From NCBI GenBank assembly GCA_018350325.1, contig JAEVLN010000005.1:3172142-3236141 (forward strand): a stretch of DNA of 64,000 nt, given 5' to 3'. The DNA is from Globodera rostochiensis. Taxonomy: Eukaryota; Nematoda; Chromadorea; Rhabditida; Heteroderidae. The position numbers were made by a program, and so were the translations under genes. Below the pieces are notes generated by a model that saw only the letters and a list, made by a program, of their open reading frames with translations, did not search any database and was not told where the DNA came from. Shown here one piece after another: positions 23,160 through 34,400 of this stretch. How positions within the stretch are numbered: the first letter of the stretch is position 1; each line of letters starts with the position of its first letter.

Positions 23160-23860
23160 TTCTTTGTTGATTAAAGCATTTTGTCCCAGTCAATACTTTT
23201 TGGGGTTTTTCTGTAAAATTTGCTTTGTTTCCTGGACTTTGGTCCAGGAAATCAGGTCCAGGCACCTCCCTAAAATTCAGGTCCATAGTCCATATAAATC
23301 AGGGCTCCCATCTCAAATTTTTAAAAGAATCATCAGTATGGCTTGGAAAAATGGATATAAAATCGTGAAATATGGCCATAAAATATGGACATAAATCCTC
23401 AAAATATGGACAAAAATATGATCCTTAGGGGTGTGTTTTTCGTTTTTATTGCATTTTTGTTAAGGAATTTGAAAAATGGCGAAATATGGACATAAATCGC
23501 GAAATATGGATATAAAAATCGGTCCTAGAAGCTTCAAATCAAGCTAAAAATGTGTTTTTCGTGCATTTCAGGGCATCCCGTTCGCAAAAAAAATATGGAT
23601 TTCCATGAGTTTTCGAGCCCTAATCATCAGACGTGAAAAAAGCAACATTTCTTCATTAAAACTAACCCTTTCATTCCTAAGCACAAAGCACAAACGTCAC
23701 GGTTGGGCGAAACTTCGGGTATTGATTTTTGAACATTTTTGGATTTTCAGAAAATTGTTCGAATCCGGGCCCGGGGTTCGAAATTGGTCGGAAAAGAGGT
23801 CAGATTCGGATTCTACGTACCCGATAACACCTAATAAAGTCTTTTTTATCAACTTTTAAA
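23160..23860. repeat. SPRY 3'-flank copy and AAATATGGA repeats
   Basis: 23160-23230 resembles the sequence just past the SPRY genes (AAAGCATTT ... GTAAAATTTGCTTTG; compare 29480-29740, 52690-52760, 55090-55150 and 55500-55580). 23330-23600 repeats AAATATGGACATAAA. No gene seen. Confidence 0.5.
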
Positions 23861-24411
23861 AAAAATTTTGATTTTTTTGACATTTCGTCGTTTTTGGCTG
23901 AGTTGACATTTCGTAGCTTTGACATTTTGTGGTGTTAACATTAAAGAAAGGACTTGAGGACCGATCGAGATTACGATCGAGAATCTCGAAAAATCTCGAA
24001 CCTCGAAAAATCTCGTATCTCGAAGATCTCGGAAAAATTTGTTCGATCGAGATTTCGATCGAGAATCTCGAAAAATCTCGAACCTCGAAAAATCTCGTAT
24101 CTCGAAGATCTCGGAAAAATTTGTTCGATCGAGATTTCGATCGAGAATCTCGTAAAATCTCGAATCTCGAAAAATCTCACGAGATTTTTCGAGATTTTCA
24201 AAAATTTTTTGATTGTCAATTTCCAAAAGTGAATTTATTATTCATTATTGCAAATCTTATTGCCTGTGCTGGAAGGGGCAAATAACAACAAGATTCCATA
24301 AAATCAAAGTTCAAAATCATGACCGATTAACGAATTTTTTTATTTTTTTTTTTTGCGCAAAGTTATCTAAAATATTTTTTTAGGGAGTGGGATGGGTCGC
24401 GGTGGGCCGCC

Positions 24412-24955
24412 GACATTTCATACATGCGACATTTCATATATCGACATTTCATACATGCGACATTTCATACATTAAACAAAAAAACGACACTTCATACATG
24501 AACCCAAAATACGACACTTCATACACGCGACATTTCATACACCCAAAATTTCATACACTAAACAAAAATATGATACTAATCTAAGAAAAAGCCCGCCCGG
24601 TTTCAGGTCGGGTTTCCTAACCCTATTAGGCCGGCTAGGGTTCAGTTTACAAACAGTAATCATATTTTTATCAACTTTATTCTTGTTCAAATGGCTTGTA
24701 TTTTTCGTTTGATAGATTTTTTTGCAAATTTTTTTTGTTTACGGTCAATATTTAGTGCATCTCGCCATTGTGAGTTAAAAATGAAAGCATTTGGATGGAT
24801 CTGGAACGCGTGTATGAGATGTCGAATTTTGGGTTTATGTATGAAGTGTCGTTTTTTTGCTTAGTGTATGAAGTGTCGTGTGTATGAAATGCCGCGTGTA
24901 TGAAGTGTCGTTTTTTGCTTAATGTATGAAATGTCGCATGTATGAAATGTCATCC
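24412..24955. mobile_element. Nested element with GACATTTCATACATGCGAC ends
   Basis: The left edge repeats GACATTTCATACATGCGAC and the right edge carries the inverse GTCGCATGTATGAAATGTC, then ATCCTGCC. The same ATGTCATCCTGCC string ends the unrelated phrase-repeat element at about 22430, pointing to a shared terminal signal. It sits inside the 23942-26098 element. Confidence 0.65.
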
Positions 24956-25320
24956 TGCCTTGGTGATGGAAGCGCACTGTGCCCCCCAGATTAAGCACCG
25001 TTGACTCCCCGGATGAAATTGGGGAAGGGGAAAGATGGGGAGGATGCCCGGGCCCAGGCATTGGTGATGGACTCCCCACTTCTCCGATCCAACATTGCGG
25101 ACAGCGTTTACCGGAATTCCGTAAGCCTCCGACTTGCACAACGATCGATGGAAAAAGGGACAGAGGGATGAAGACTGATTGCCGGGGGGAACGGAGGGGA
25201 ACAGGATGAAGCAATGTGGGCGGGGACATTGTTGAAATGGATAAATGTCATCAATACCCGGGGTAAAGTCCAGCAGTTCATTGAGGGGTGAAGTGGAGTG
25301 GAAAATGCCGACCGGAAACC
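24955..25320. other. GC-richer internal segment of the 2.2-kb element, uncertain coding
   Basis: Base composition differs from the AT-rich surroundings. The phrase GGTGATGGA occurs twice (about 24961 and 25062), and the + strand has a short open stretch, MDSPLLRSNIADSVYRNSV. No domain recognised. It could be captured host sequence or a transposase remnant. Confidence 0.3.
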
Positions 25321-26361
25321 CTTACAATTTTAACAATGCTTACTAAAAAAATTGCTCTAAAATTTTAGAAATTTGGATAAAAATGAGCAAATATTGTTAC
25401 ACTTTGGACATGTTTAACCGCAAATTTAGGTAATAATAAAAAAAGTTAATTTTAAAAAAAGTACATATCCGACCAAGGATGGGCGGAATTCCGTTGTCCG
25501 TTTTTTTTAAATAAATTTCCGCCCACCCCTGTATCCGACCCGACCCCTGGGATAAACTGACTTTCTGCCTTTTTTGAACAATTTTAACAAGAAAAATTGA
25601 ATTAAAATTTGAAATTTTGAGGTTTTTAAGCAATTTTCTTTAAAAAAACATTGCCATGAATAAATTAAAAAACAACAAATTGCAATAAATTAATGCAAAT
25701 CCAGCCGAAAATAATGCTTCGGTTCCGGCCGGGACCAGAAAAACCGGAGCCGAGACTTCAATAAAAAATACCGGGGCCTAAAAACCGGTAATGGTCCCAT
25801 GCTACCCTTATTTAACATACATGGGGAAGAGAACATTTTTTCCGATTTTTTGGACCTTTTGTCCGTTTTTTCTTATGTTTTCACGTAAAATTCAAGTAAA
25901 TTTAAACAGAAAATTGTAAATCTCGGTACTTTTTCGATCGAGAATTTCGATCGAATCTCGAAACTTTTCGATCGAGATTACGATCGAGAATCTCGAAAAA
26001 TCTCGGTCAGGCCAAATTTTTTCGATCGAGAATCTCGAAAAAATCTCGTCGAGATTTTCCGAGATTACGATCGAGAATCCCGATCGGTCCTTTCTCTAGT
26101 TAACATTCCGTGGCTTTGACAAAATAGAGTGATCTTGGAAAGAAAAATGCGAATTTATTTCATTTTTCCTAAGAAATTTTTTAAAAAAGTTTCGATTTTC
26201 TACCTTTTTTCCTTTCGATTTCGACATTTTTTTAGTTTCGACATAGTCCTGGTCGCCTCGACATGGCCAACCCTGACCTCCCCAATTTTCACGCCCCCAA
26301 GGGGTCGGGGAGCAACCCTTTTTGAACCTAAATTAAAAATTTTCGTAAAAGTCTCGGATTT

Positions 26362-26577
26362 TTGGTAACCAAAAATGAAACTGCTGGACAGTTCATTTCT
26401 CGTTTATACCGTACCCATGGCTACAACACCTGGCGGAGGATGGCAGTTGACAACGGCATTCCGCTCATAACCGACATGCAAAAATTGTTTAAACAAAAAA
26501 GGGGAGGTGTTTTCGATCCGCGGATAACCGAAAAATCAATCCCCGTGGAATGGAAGCGACAACCCCGGGGGCATTGA
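26362..26577 (+). CDS. Unidentified 71-aa reading frame, possible orphan exon
   Basis: Open from ATG 26362 (or earlier) to TGA 26575-26577, with non-repetitive, protein-like composition (LYRTHGYNTWRRMAVDNG, then GVFDPRITEKSIPVEWK). It lies outside recognised repeats. No domain recognised and no signal peptide. No partner exon was found, so it may be an exon of a lost gene. Confidence 0.35.
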   Translation: MVTKNETAGQFISRLYRTHGYNTWRRMAVDNGIPLITDMQKLFKQKRGGVFDPRITEKSIPVEWKRQPRGH

Positions 26578-26924
26578 AAATGAGGGAATTGTACTCATAA
26601 ATTTGACAACAAATCAATCCAACTAAAAAGGGTGAGAGATAACGCCAACTGAAGAGAAATGTTAGAGATAAAAAGGAAAAGCGAAATAGTACAGGGGGAG
26701 GGGGGTTTCCTCTGCTGCTAGAGTGGACCCGTCCATAGTGCCGCCCACAACAATTGTTTACAGTCCATTCACCCCCCCCCCCTTTGAACTGTCAATTTTG
26801 GCAAAAATGCCTTCCTCCGCGTTCCCCCAAATATTTGTTTTACATATATCGATCACCATTTATTGGTAAAAGTTGTTTGCCCCTATTTTTTGAAGGAAAA
26901 TGTAAAGTTTCAAAAGTCGGGTAA

Positions 26925-27215
26925 GAAGGTGTTTCTAGAGGTTTTGGGGACTTAAATCTGAGCTCCATTTCGACCAATTTTGAATCCCGGACCCGAATTC
27001 GATCAATTTTCGAAAAATAAAATCTTTTCAAAAACCAATTTTGACCTCAAAATCACTCAAAAGCATAACATTACCACAAAGAAGCAAATAATGAAAATTC
27101 ATGCTTTTAGTGATTTAGGCCAAAATTTATTTTAAAAAATTTGAATTCAAAAATCGTTCGAATTCGGGTCTGGGATCGAAATTTTCCGGAATGGATTCAA
27201 ATTCATCTTATGACA
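26925..27215. repeat. Palindromic TTCGAATTCGGGTC-family repeat
   Basis: Inverted halves (CGGACCCGAATTCGATCAA and TTCGAATTCGGGTCTGG) frame a central AT segment. The same phrase family appears near 3500, 5480, 21650, 22470, 23755 and 35840. It precedes the SPRY gene at 27291. Confidence 0.5.
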
Positions 27216-27290
27216 TCATCTAGTCTATGATTTCAATAATAATATTTGTCATTTTAGAATTTAAAAAATTTGGAATTTTAACAAATCAAC

Positions 27291-29425
27291 ATGTCAATTT
27301 TGCGTGAATCAACCGATGGTGGGGACATAACAACTGATCATCATGATCAGCAGGGTAAATTCGATTTAAATATTAATATTTATTAAAATAATTGCCAATG
27401 TTTTCAGAAAATTTGGGGCCAACTTCTATTTTGGAGCCGTCCGTAGAAGTGCTACTTTTGCGTGCCAGACTTGCCAAATTGGAAGGCCAGATTTCGTCAA
27501 CCTCCTCTTGTGCCAGTTTTGAGTTGCTGGATTTTGTTGGTAAACATTTATTAAACGACAATATTTTAACTTTCGTTTATCCCCCAATTAGGAGACGCGG
27601 CGGACACATCGGACAACGAACCGGGCAAAATTGCAGAACACGAAGGAGGAAACGAATCAGCGGCTGGTAAAAAAGGGCAAACGGCGGCAATCCTATTTTT
27701 ATTAGCATTTAAATTTATTGAAATACAAAAAAAAAAAGTTAATTTTCTAAATTTTACAATAAATATTGAAAAAGGTCGTTTCCTGAATTTTTTGATGCGT
27801 AGAATTTGAATGTGATATCAAAAAAGCCGAGTTAATTTGTTTGATTATTTGTTTGTTTGTTGCAAAAATTGATTTTTTGAAAATGGGGGGGGGCATCAGC
27901 TTTACTGGTACCAAAAATCAAGTACTTGATGAAATCTTAGACAACATCAACGCTTTGACAAAATCTGATGTCATATTTGTTTTTAACTTAAATTACACAA
28001 AATGAATTAGGGATCTTTTTTAGGGGATTGCCGGACAAACGAAAAGACTGACTTAATTTATTGCATTTGTCGTCCATTTCAGTTGATCATTTATTGCTGT
28101 CATCGACGGAACTCCATGAAAAGGTCGGTAACGGGAGACTCAGACAAAGACTGACCATTTTGGGCTTAATCTTTAAGCCTGGTTTTTTGAAAATGCATTT
28201 ATTTCAGCAAAATTCGAAAGTACTTAAAATTTTATATTAGCGATTTTTGATATATTTTTGCTTATCCATTGTTGGAGGAGGAATTGGATCAGACGAAAGA
28301 GGAATCAAAGAACACGAAAGAATCTGTTGACAAAAAGCATGAAGAACAAATGGCGGAATTGCTAAGAGAAGAGATGAAGGAACAACGGGAAACGGATGTC
28401 GCCGAATTGGAGGAGCAGAAATTGTCAAATGCCAACAAATTCGCTGAAATTGAACAGAAGAATGCTCTGCAGCAGGAAAACGTCGTCAAACTGGAGAAGG
28501 ATCAGAACGAACAGCAGCTGAACATCGGGCCCAATCGATGGGATTCCGCTGCCTGTCACCCGGACCTCGCGCTCTCTGAGCCCGCTCGAATGATTGTCCG
28601 TGGAAAGGGTAAACATTTATTTTTTGTTAAAATGATTTGATTGTTTATGCTAAAGTTTAGACAGTTTTGAATTAGTTCACTTTTCAGGGTGGGGCTCTGT
28701 GATCGCTGAAAAGCCAGTGTCGAAAAATCCTTACTTTGAAGTGAGAATTCTACGGAACACAAGGTGATTTAAATCAATATTATAAAACATTTGTTGTGCT
28801 TTATTTAAAATATTATTATTATATTTAGCACTATTTTGGTTGGGCTTGCGACCAAACAGATGCCATTGGACAGAGAATTTGTTGGGGCTCACAAAGGCAC
28901 TTACGCTTACGTAAGCGATGGCACTTTTTGGAGCAACGAAGTTGAGGGCACCTCCCACTACAATGGACGTCCTCGCATCGGAGGAAAGCCTCCGTTTGGC
29001 GTCGGCGACGTCGTCGGCTGTGGCATCAATTTAAAAAATGGCCAAATTATTTACACAAAAAACGGAAAGCGTTTGGGTGAGAAAGAATAAACATTTTGGG
29101 GCCAATTCATTTTTAAACAAAGCGGTTCTAAAAAATATTTTTCGCACAAATCGTTCATAAATGCACAAAAAAGGGACAAAAAGCATCGTCGCCAGAGCAA
29201 TTCGTGAACAAAAATGTTGGGTGGGTTTTGGAATCCGCGCAACTTTTTAAAGACATTGAAAAAAGGGGGCGGCGTTAATATTTATTTGTTTTTGAAGACA
29301 CCGACGGTTTGTTTGTCAATTCTGCCGCCAATTTGTCTCCGTGTGTTACGTTGTGGGGCTCTCGCGCCAAAATTGAAGCGAATTTTGGCCCCAATTTCCA
29401 ATTCAACATTTCCGATGGCATTTAG
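27291..29425 (+). CDS. Coiled-coil + SPRY domain protein (364 aa)
   Basis: Eight exons in phase: 27291-27354, 27408-27539, 27592-27666, 28083-28123, 28278-28608, 28688-28763, 28829-29076 and 29298-29425. The start [12 protein letters not shown] has no signal peptide. Exon 2 (ENLGPTS, then [14 protein letters not shown]) is homologous to exon 2 of the genes at 45388 and 57952. Residues ~105-187 are charged coiled coil ([16 protein letters not shown] onwards). The SPRY domain spans ~190-364, from NRWDS through GVGDVVGCG and [11 protein letters not shown] to [10 protein letters not shown] and SDGI-stop. SPRY/B30.2 folds bind partner peptides; this version is the RanBPM-like one expanded in cyst nematodes. 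The acceptor of exon 5 is non-typical (no long pyrimidine tract) but keeps the frame. Confidence 0.8.
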
Positions 29426-29439
29426 AAACTGAAAAAGGA

Positions 29440-29750
29440 GGGGATTTGTTGTTGAAGATTACGGTCGTTATATATTTTCTTTCTTTGTCGATCAAAGCAT
29501 TTGATCAATTTATTTTGTTTTCGAATTTGTCAATTACGGTCAATTTATCAATTTGTTTTCTTTGTCGATCAAAGCATTTGATCAATTCATTTTGTTTTCA
29601 AATTTTTCAATTACGGTCGTTTTATCAATTTTTTCTTTGTCGATCAAAAGCATTTTTATCAATTCATTTTGTTTTCGAATTTGTACAATATTTTTTGAGT
29701 TTTTCTGTAAAAGTTGCTTTGGTGTGTTCAAATTCAACAAAGGTTTATTC
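29440..29750. repeat. ~75-bp imperfect tandem repeat in SPRY 3' flank
   Basis: Three copies of a unit containing TTTGTCGATCAAAGCATTT, then CATTTTGTTTTCGAATTTG, then CAATTACGGTC. Single copies of parts of it follow other SPRY genes and lie near 23160, so this is a local amplification of the family's 3' flank. Confidence 0.7.
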
Positions 29751-29759
29751 TAGGATTGT

Positions 29760-30180
29760 ACGGACCGGGGGTAAAAAACGGAAATTCCGTTATTAGGGAT
29801 TTTCTTAGTGATTTTGTCCGCTTTTAATCCATTAGTTATTTTTACCGCTTTTGGCTGATTAGGGATTTTAATCGTTAGTTATTTTGACCGTTAGTGGTTT
29901 TGTCCTAGCGCCGAAAACAATTCTGTAACTTTCTTTGTGAAGTTTTATGTTTCCATTAGGTGATTTTTGACCGATTTTATCATTAGGTGACCTTTTGTCT
30001 GATTTACCATTAGGTGACATTTTGTGCCGGTCCCGGTCAGCAGACCCAAACGCTCCTGAACGAAGTGTTCGACCGGCAACTTGGATGGTTGAAGACGGCG
30101 AGAGAAATTCACTCGGAAATTTTTGATTTTTAATTTTGGTGTTTTATTTTCTTTATTTAATTAGTCCAATTTGCGATTTC
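29760..30180. repeat. GGTGACATTTTGT phrase repeats
   Basis: Degenerate repeats of ATTAGGTGA(C)(A)TTTTTG and ATTAGTTATTTT phrases, ending in GTGCCGGTCCCGGTCAG, which resembles a DNA-transposon edge. No gene seen. Confidence 0.4.
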
Positions 30181-30424
30181 ATTTAACAAAACGCGTTACC
30201 GGGACAAAATGTTGAGAAAAAGAAATACCACACTTTTCTTAATCGAAAAATGAATACAAATTTTGTGATTCGGCTGACCGTTCAGCTACATATATACCAA
30301 TTTAAATAAATAAATGGATCGATCGTAATACCGCATTAAATAATAATTTTTAAATAAAGATGGAAAAATCGGCGGCTTTATTTTCTTTATACTCTTCATT
30401 TTCTAACTCTGCAAAGGCTGCGCT

Positions 30425-31027
30425 TTAGCTCTGTTGGAAATACTCGACGCACTTGATGTTAAGCTAAACAAATATTAAATTAACCCAGCTGTTTAATTAT
30501 TTAAAAAAATATATTTTAATTTTTTAATTAAAAAGAAAAACAAAATATCGTAAGCAAATTCCAACGCAAACAAAATACCGTACCGCCTCCATCAGCTGCT
30601 CGGGGCTGGCATAGTCCGACTTTATCCAATACTCCACATTTTCATGAATTTCTCCTGACAGCCGGTGAATTCGGCCAGCCGAATGGTGCTGTGCTCGTCA
30701 CGAAGCATCGAAAGTCGGCTAAACCACTGGTCGTCCAATTCCGAGCGGAGCATCAGGACAAAAATGTCACTGAAAAGCGAAAGAATAAATTTAGACATAA
30801 AGTTAAACAATTTAAATTTCAACTCACTTTTCGACACGAAAATCCAAAGATTGGCGCAATGCCAACGCTTCAAATTCGTTCACAAAATCAGCCAATTTTA
30901 GGCCATCATTTATCTCCTTAGTCTGGATGTTGCCGTCGCCCCAGTCGCAGTTGGCAAAAGTGCTGCCGCCAGCAGACGCCTCACCCACGTCAACAACGGG
31001 AGCGGGGAGCTCAGTCAGGGCTTCGTG
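30425..31027 (-). pseudogene. 3' fragment of an unidentified gene, frameshifted
   Basis: Three exons: 30828-31027 (HEALTELPAPVVDVGEAS, then NCDWGDGNIQTKEINDG), 30584-30768 (DIFVLMLRSELDDQWFSRLS, then HSTIRLAEFTGCQ) and 30425-30463 (LNIKCVEYFQQS-stop). In the middle exon the frame runs into TAA after KFMKMWSIG, while the next frame reads on as ENVEYWIKSDYASPEQLMEA and joins exon 3 in phase. Removing one base from the 185-bp exon restores phase, so a +1 indel is likely. Upstream exons are absent; a CTACCG-rich element abuts the first one. The DWGD motif with helical follow-on faintly recalls CDK5RAP3, which I cannot support further. Confidence 0.5.
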
Positions 31028-31029
31028 CT

Positions 31030-31215
31030 ACCAAATAAACAGCTACCGGAAAGAACAAGCCCCTACCCCGTCCCTTGTTACCGTCCATGATATAATGTTA
31101 GTGGTACCCTGCTACCGGTATGTATAATATATACAGTACATAACGGTAGTTTTGCTACCGTCATGATTTAATGTCAACGGTAGCATAACTACCGCTATGT
31201 ATAATATATACAATA
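31030..31215. repeat. CTACCG / CGGTAG inverted phrase repeats
   Basis: Several direct and inverted copies of GCTACCG with ATGTATAATATATACA duplicated (31120 and 31197). Small non-autonomous element; boundaries unclear. It sits exactly where the fragment at 30425-31027 loses its upstream exons. Confidence 0.5.
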
Positions 31216-31421
31216 CATAAACATCTTTTCGTGTATAACTCGCCAAAGCTTTTCATGTTTCGTTTTTCGCAGATTCTAACAACATTAAGTTGCTTTCCTG
31301 TAGACATTTTGTAAGCAATAAAACGGCATCTTTGTAACTTTAAAACTTTGGAGATGATCACTTGGTTCAAATCTCAGACAAATGAGGAATTTATTTTTTA
31401 AAAAATGTTTTTCAATGACTT

Positions 31422-34400
31422 TTATCTTTTATTGACACAGTTGGCTTCTGGCACGCAACTCACTTCCACGGCAGTACCATTAGCCAAAGTAATGTTTTTG
31501 TGTTCGACCTATGCCAAAAAAAGAATATATTTTAACATTTTTAGCCCCTCTTAGCAGTACCGTAATGTATTGAATGTCGTGAACGGGCACTTTCGCCGGG
31601 TAATCAAGCATTTGCTCATTAACATCCATGCCATTGTCGTTCAGTTTGACGCGAAATCCGCTCTTCATTATTTGGATTTGGAAAGAAAGATTGGTTGGGA
31701 TCAGCTTGATCCGATCAGTAGTGGTGATGTTAATGGAGGACTGATCAGTAGTGGTGATATTAATGGAGGATTGGTTGATCACAGTAGTAGTGATGATTCG
31801 ATCAGTAGTGGTGAACTTTTTGAAGAAATCAGTGGTGTTGTTGTCCTTCTCGTCAATCAACTTTTCAAATATCGTAAATGTGTAGTTTTTGTCTTGTTCT
31901 TTCACCGCCCATTCTTTGTTCTGATAGTAATAATATAATCATTATTTTGAAGAAGTTATTTAAAAAATTATAATTTTGAGCATGTCCAATGCCAAAATGG
32001 AAGTATTAAGTTTAATTTAAAGCAAATTTTGACATTTATTAGAAAAAAATTGCTTAAAGATTTTGTTTGTTTTGCAGAAATTAGCATTTGTCTGTTTTGT
32101 TTGTTAGCTTCAGCCAGAAACGGAACTAATCCGGCTACGAGTTTGAAGTAGGGTTGGGGCCGGCCGGGGACGGCGAAAACCGGGGATCCCCGGCTATTCT
32201 CATCCCCGTCCCCGTTCCCCGGTTTGCTCATCCCCGAAAACGGGAAGCTCCGGTTTGTCCGTCCCCGGTGTCCCCCGTTTCCCGATTTGACCGGGGATCT
32301 CCGCGCGGCGTTTGAAGCTCGAGTGTCCCCGAAGGACGTATGTTTATAAGTTTCGCTTTTTTTGGTCATAACTTTAAAGTTGTAGCTTAAAGATGGCACA
32401 AATTGATTGAAAACTTTTTAAGGTTTGATCGAATCGGTTTATTTTGAAAATGAAACCGGATCACATAGACTTGGAACTTAAGCCGGAGTTTGAATTCCCA
32501 ATTAATCAATTCTGTTGTATAATCAAAATTTAAAAAGAAACTCACGATAAAGCTGTTAAACGACAAAGTTCCGTTTTGCAACGTCAACTTCAACCTCATC
32601 ACTGTCGTTCCAACTTTAAAAAATTTGATTATTTTCTTGATTTTTATTTAAAATAAGCCAATCATATAACTGAGCCCGAAATTCTGATAAGTTTGGGGTA
32701 AACCGGGCTCCGATTCATTCATTTCCGATAACACAAGCCCCAAAAACTAACCTTTTTGAGATTAGATCGAATATCTCTGTCGACGAATTTTTGGGATTTT
32801 CAATAATTCGATCAAATCTCTATTGTTAAATTTTTACTGAGTTCGCTTGGGTTCCTCAAGTCTGCTGCTGGTCTCTAATAAACCGGATTTATATGCACCA
32901 AAAATGGCTAAAATATGCATTTTTAACAATTTTTTGCCAAAATATGCAGAATATGCTTCAAAATATGCAAAAATTCTTTTTTTCTATTGCATTTTTGTTA
33001 AAGAATTTTGAGTCAAAAAAGTGCCAAAATATGCAAAAATTCAATTTCAAAATGGTTCCAAAATGAAATCAAAACTTAATTGGACTAAAAAACTATGCAA
33101 ATGCACATTAATCCGGTCTCTACTAATAAATACAACATAAATATAAAATTGCTCACAAAGGTCGTGAAACTCGAGCGCCTTGTTGAAGAAATTGATGCGC
33201 ACCTCGGAGTCCACATCGAAATGTTGCTGTTGCAACGTCATGTTCACCAACACAACATAGTCGACCTGTTGTCGCGTTGTGTCAGTTTCGACAATTTGCG
33301 TGTATTGGACGCGCTTCTTAATGTTATTCGCATCAACCTTTTTCCAATGCTCCGGTGTTGAAAAGGCTGTCATCACCCGAATTTCAGCATCATAAAGAGT
33401 ATCAGACTGTACAAATGAGCAAAAATCGGGCAATTTAAGGCAAACAACGATTGATAAATAGTAGAGCCCGGAGACCGATCGAGAATCTCGATCGGTCCGT
33501 GCTCTAATAAATAGCAAGAACAGCAAATTTTCAGAAGAGTAAGCAAAACAAAAATCCACCAATTTAAAACCAATTTTCAACCATGAACCGACCGGTATTT
33601 GAACGGTACATTATTCTTACTGTATCTCTTACAATAATGTGATCGATGGCCCACGGTGGAACAGGCAATGTAGAGATGCTTTTGTTTTTTGGAGTATAAT
33701 ATGGACAAATCGGATACCAAAGTCCGGCAAAATACAGAGCGTAGAAGCCATCGTCGGCTAACAGAATTGCTAACTCCATTTTAATGAATGGGACAATTTC
33801 AAAATTGGGTTCGCTAATTACGCGTGGCGTCCAGACCCCCTCCTTTTCAAAGGGGACAAAAAGTTTTGGATTTAAATAAAATGGTTGATTATGATTAATT
33901 AATTAATTAATTTATTTATTTATTTAAATTTAACCTTGTATAAACGATGAGCACAATAAGTCATTGTTAATATTGGGTCTTGCGTCGTTACTTCAAATGC
34001 TTCTTCTTGCTTTACTTTAAAGAGGCCACATCGTCCCCTTTAAAAGAACTTTTTCGTGAAAATGTTACATTTCAAAGGCCGCCCCAGGCGACCAATTAAT
34101 TCACTTTCGCCAAAAAGTGGCAAAAAAACAACAAAAAAAAAACGGATTGGCACCGCCGGACTCTTTCACAAATATCTTTTTAATTTTTGATTCATAATTG
34201 GTGAATAGGGATGGCATTTTAGGGCACATCGACTATTTTGGGCTTTTCGGCAAAATGCTCAGCGGACATTAAAATTTGGGGAAAATTCCATTGGCCTGTT
34301 TCAATTCTCACTTTAACCTCTTACTTTTAACTTTTTAAAAGTAAGCGAATTGAAACGCATTACTTTTAATTGTAACTTTTAATAAGTTAAAAGTTAAAGT

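Larger units (their letters stand above)
23942..26098. mobile_element. 2.16-kb hAT-like element, perfect 8-bp target duplication
   Basis: Termini TAAAGAAAGGACTTGAGGAC and GATCGGTCCTTTCTCTA are flanked by GTTAACAT on both sides (23934-23941 and 26099-26106). Both ends are packed with ATCGAGAATCTCGAAAAATC repeats. A second, different element (24412-24955) and a GC-richer stretch (24955-25320) lie inside. No transposase recognised. Confidence 0.8.

Noticed and set aside
30425..31027. CDK5RAP3 (C53) homologue
   Set aside because: Only a DWGD motif and general helicity support it; too weak to name.
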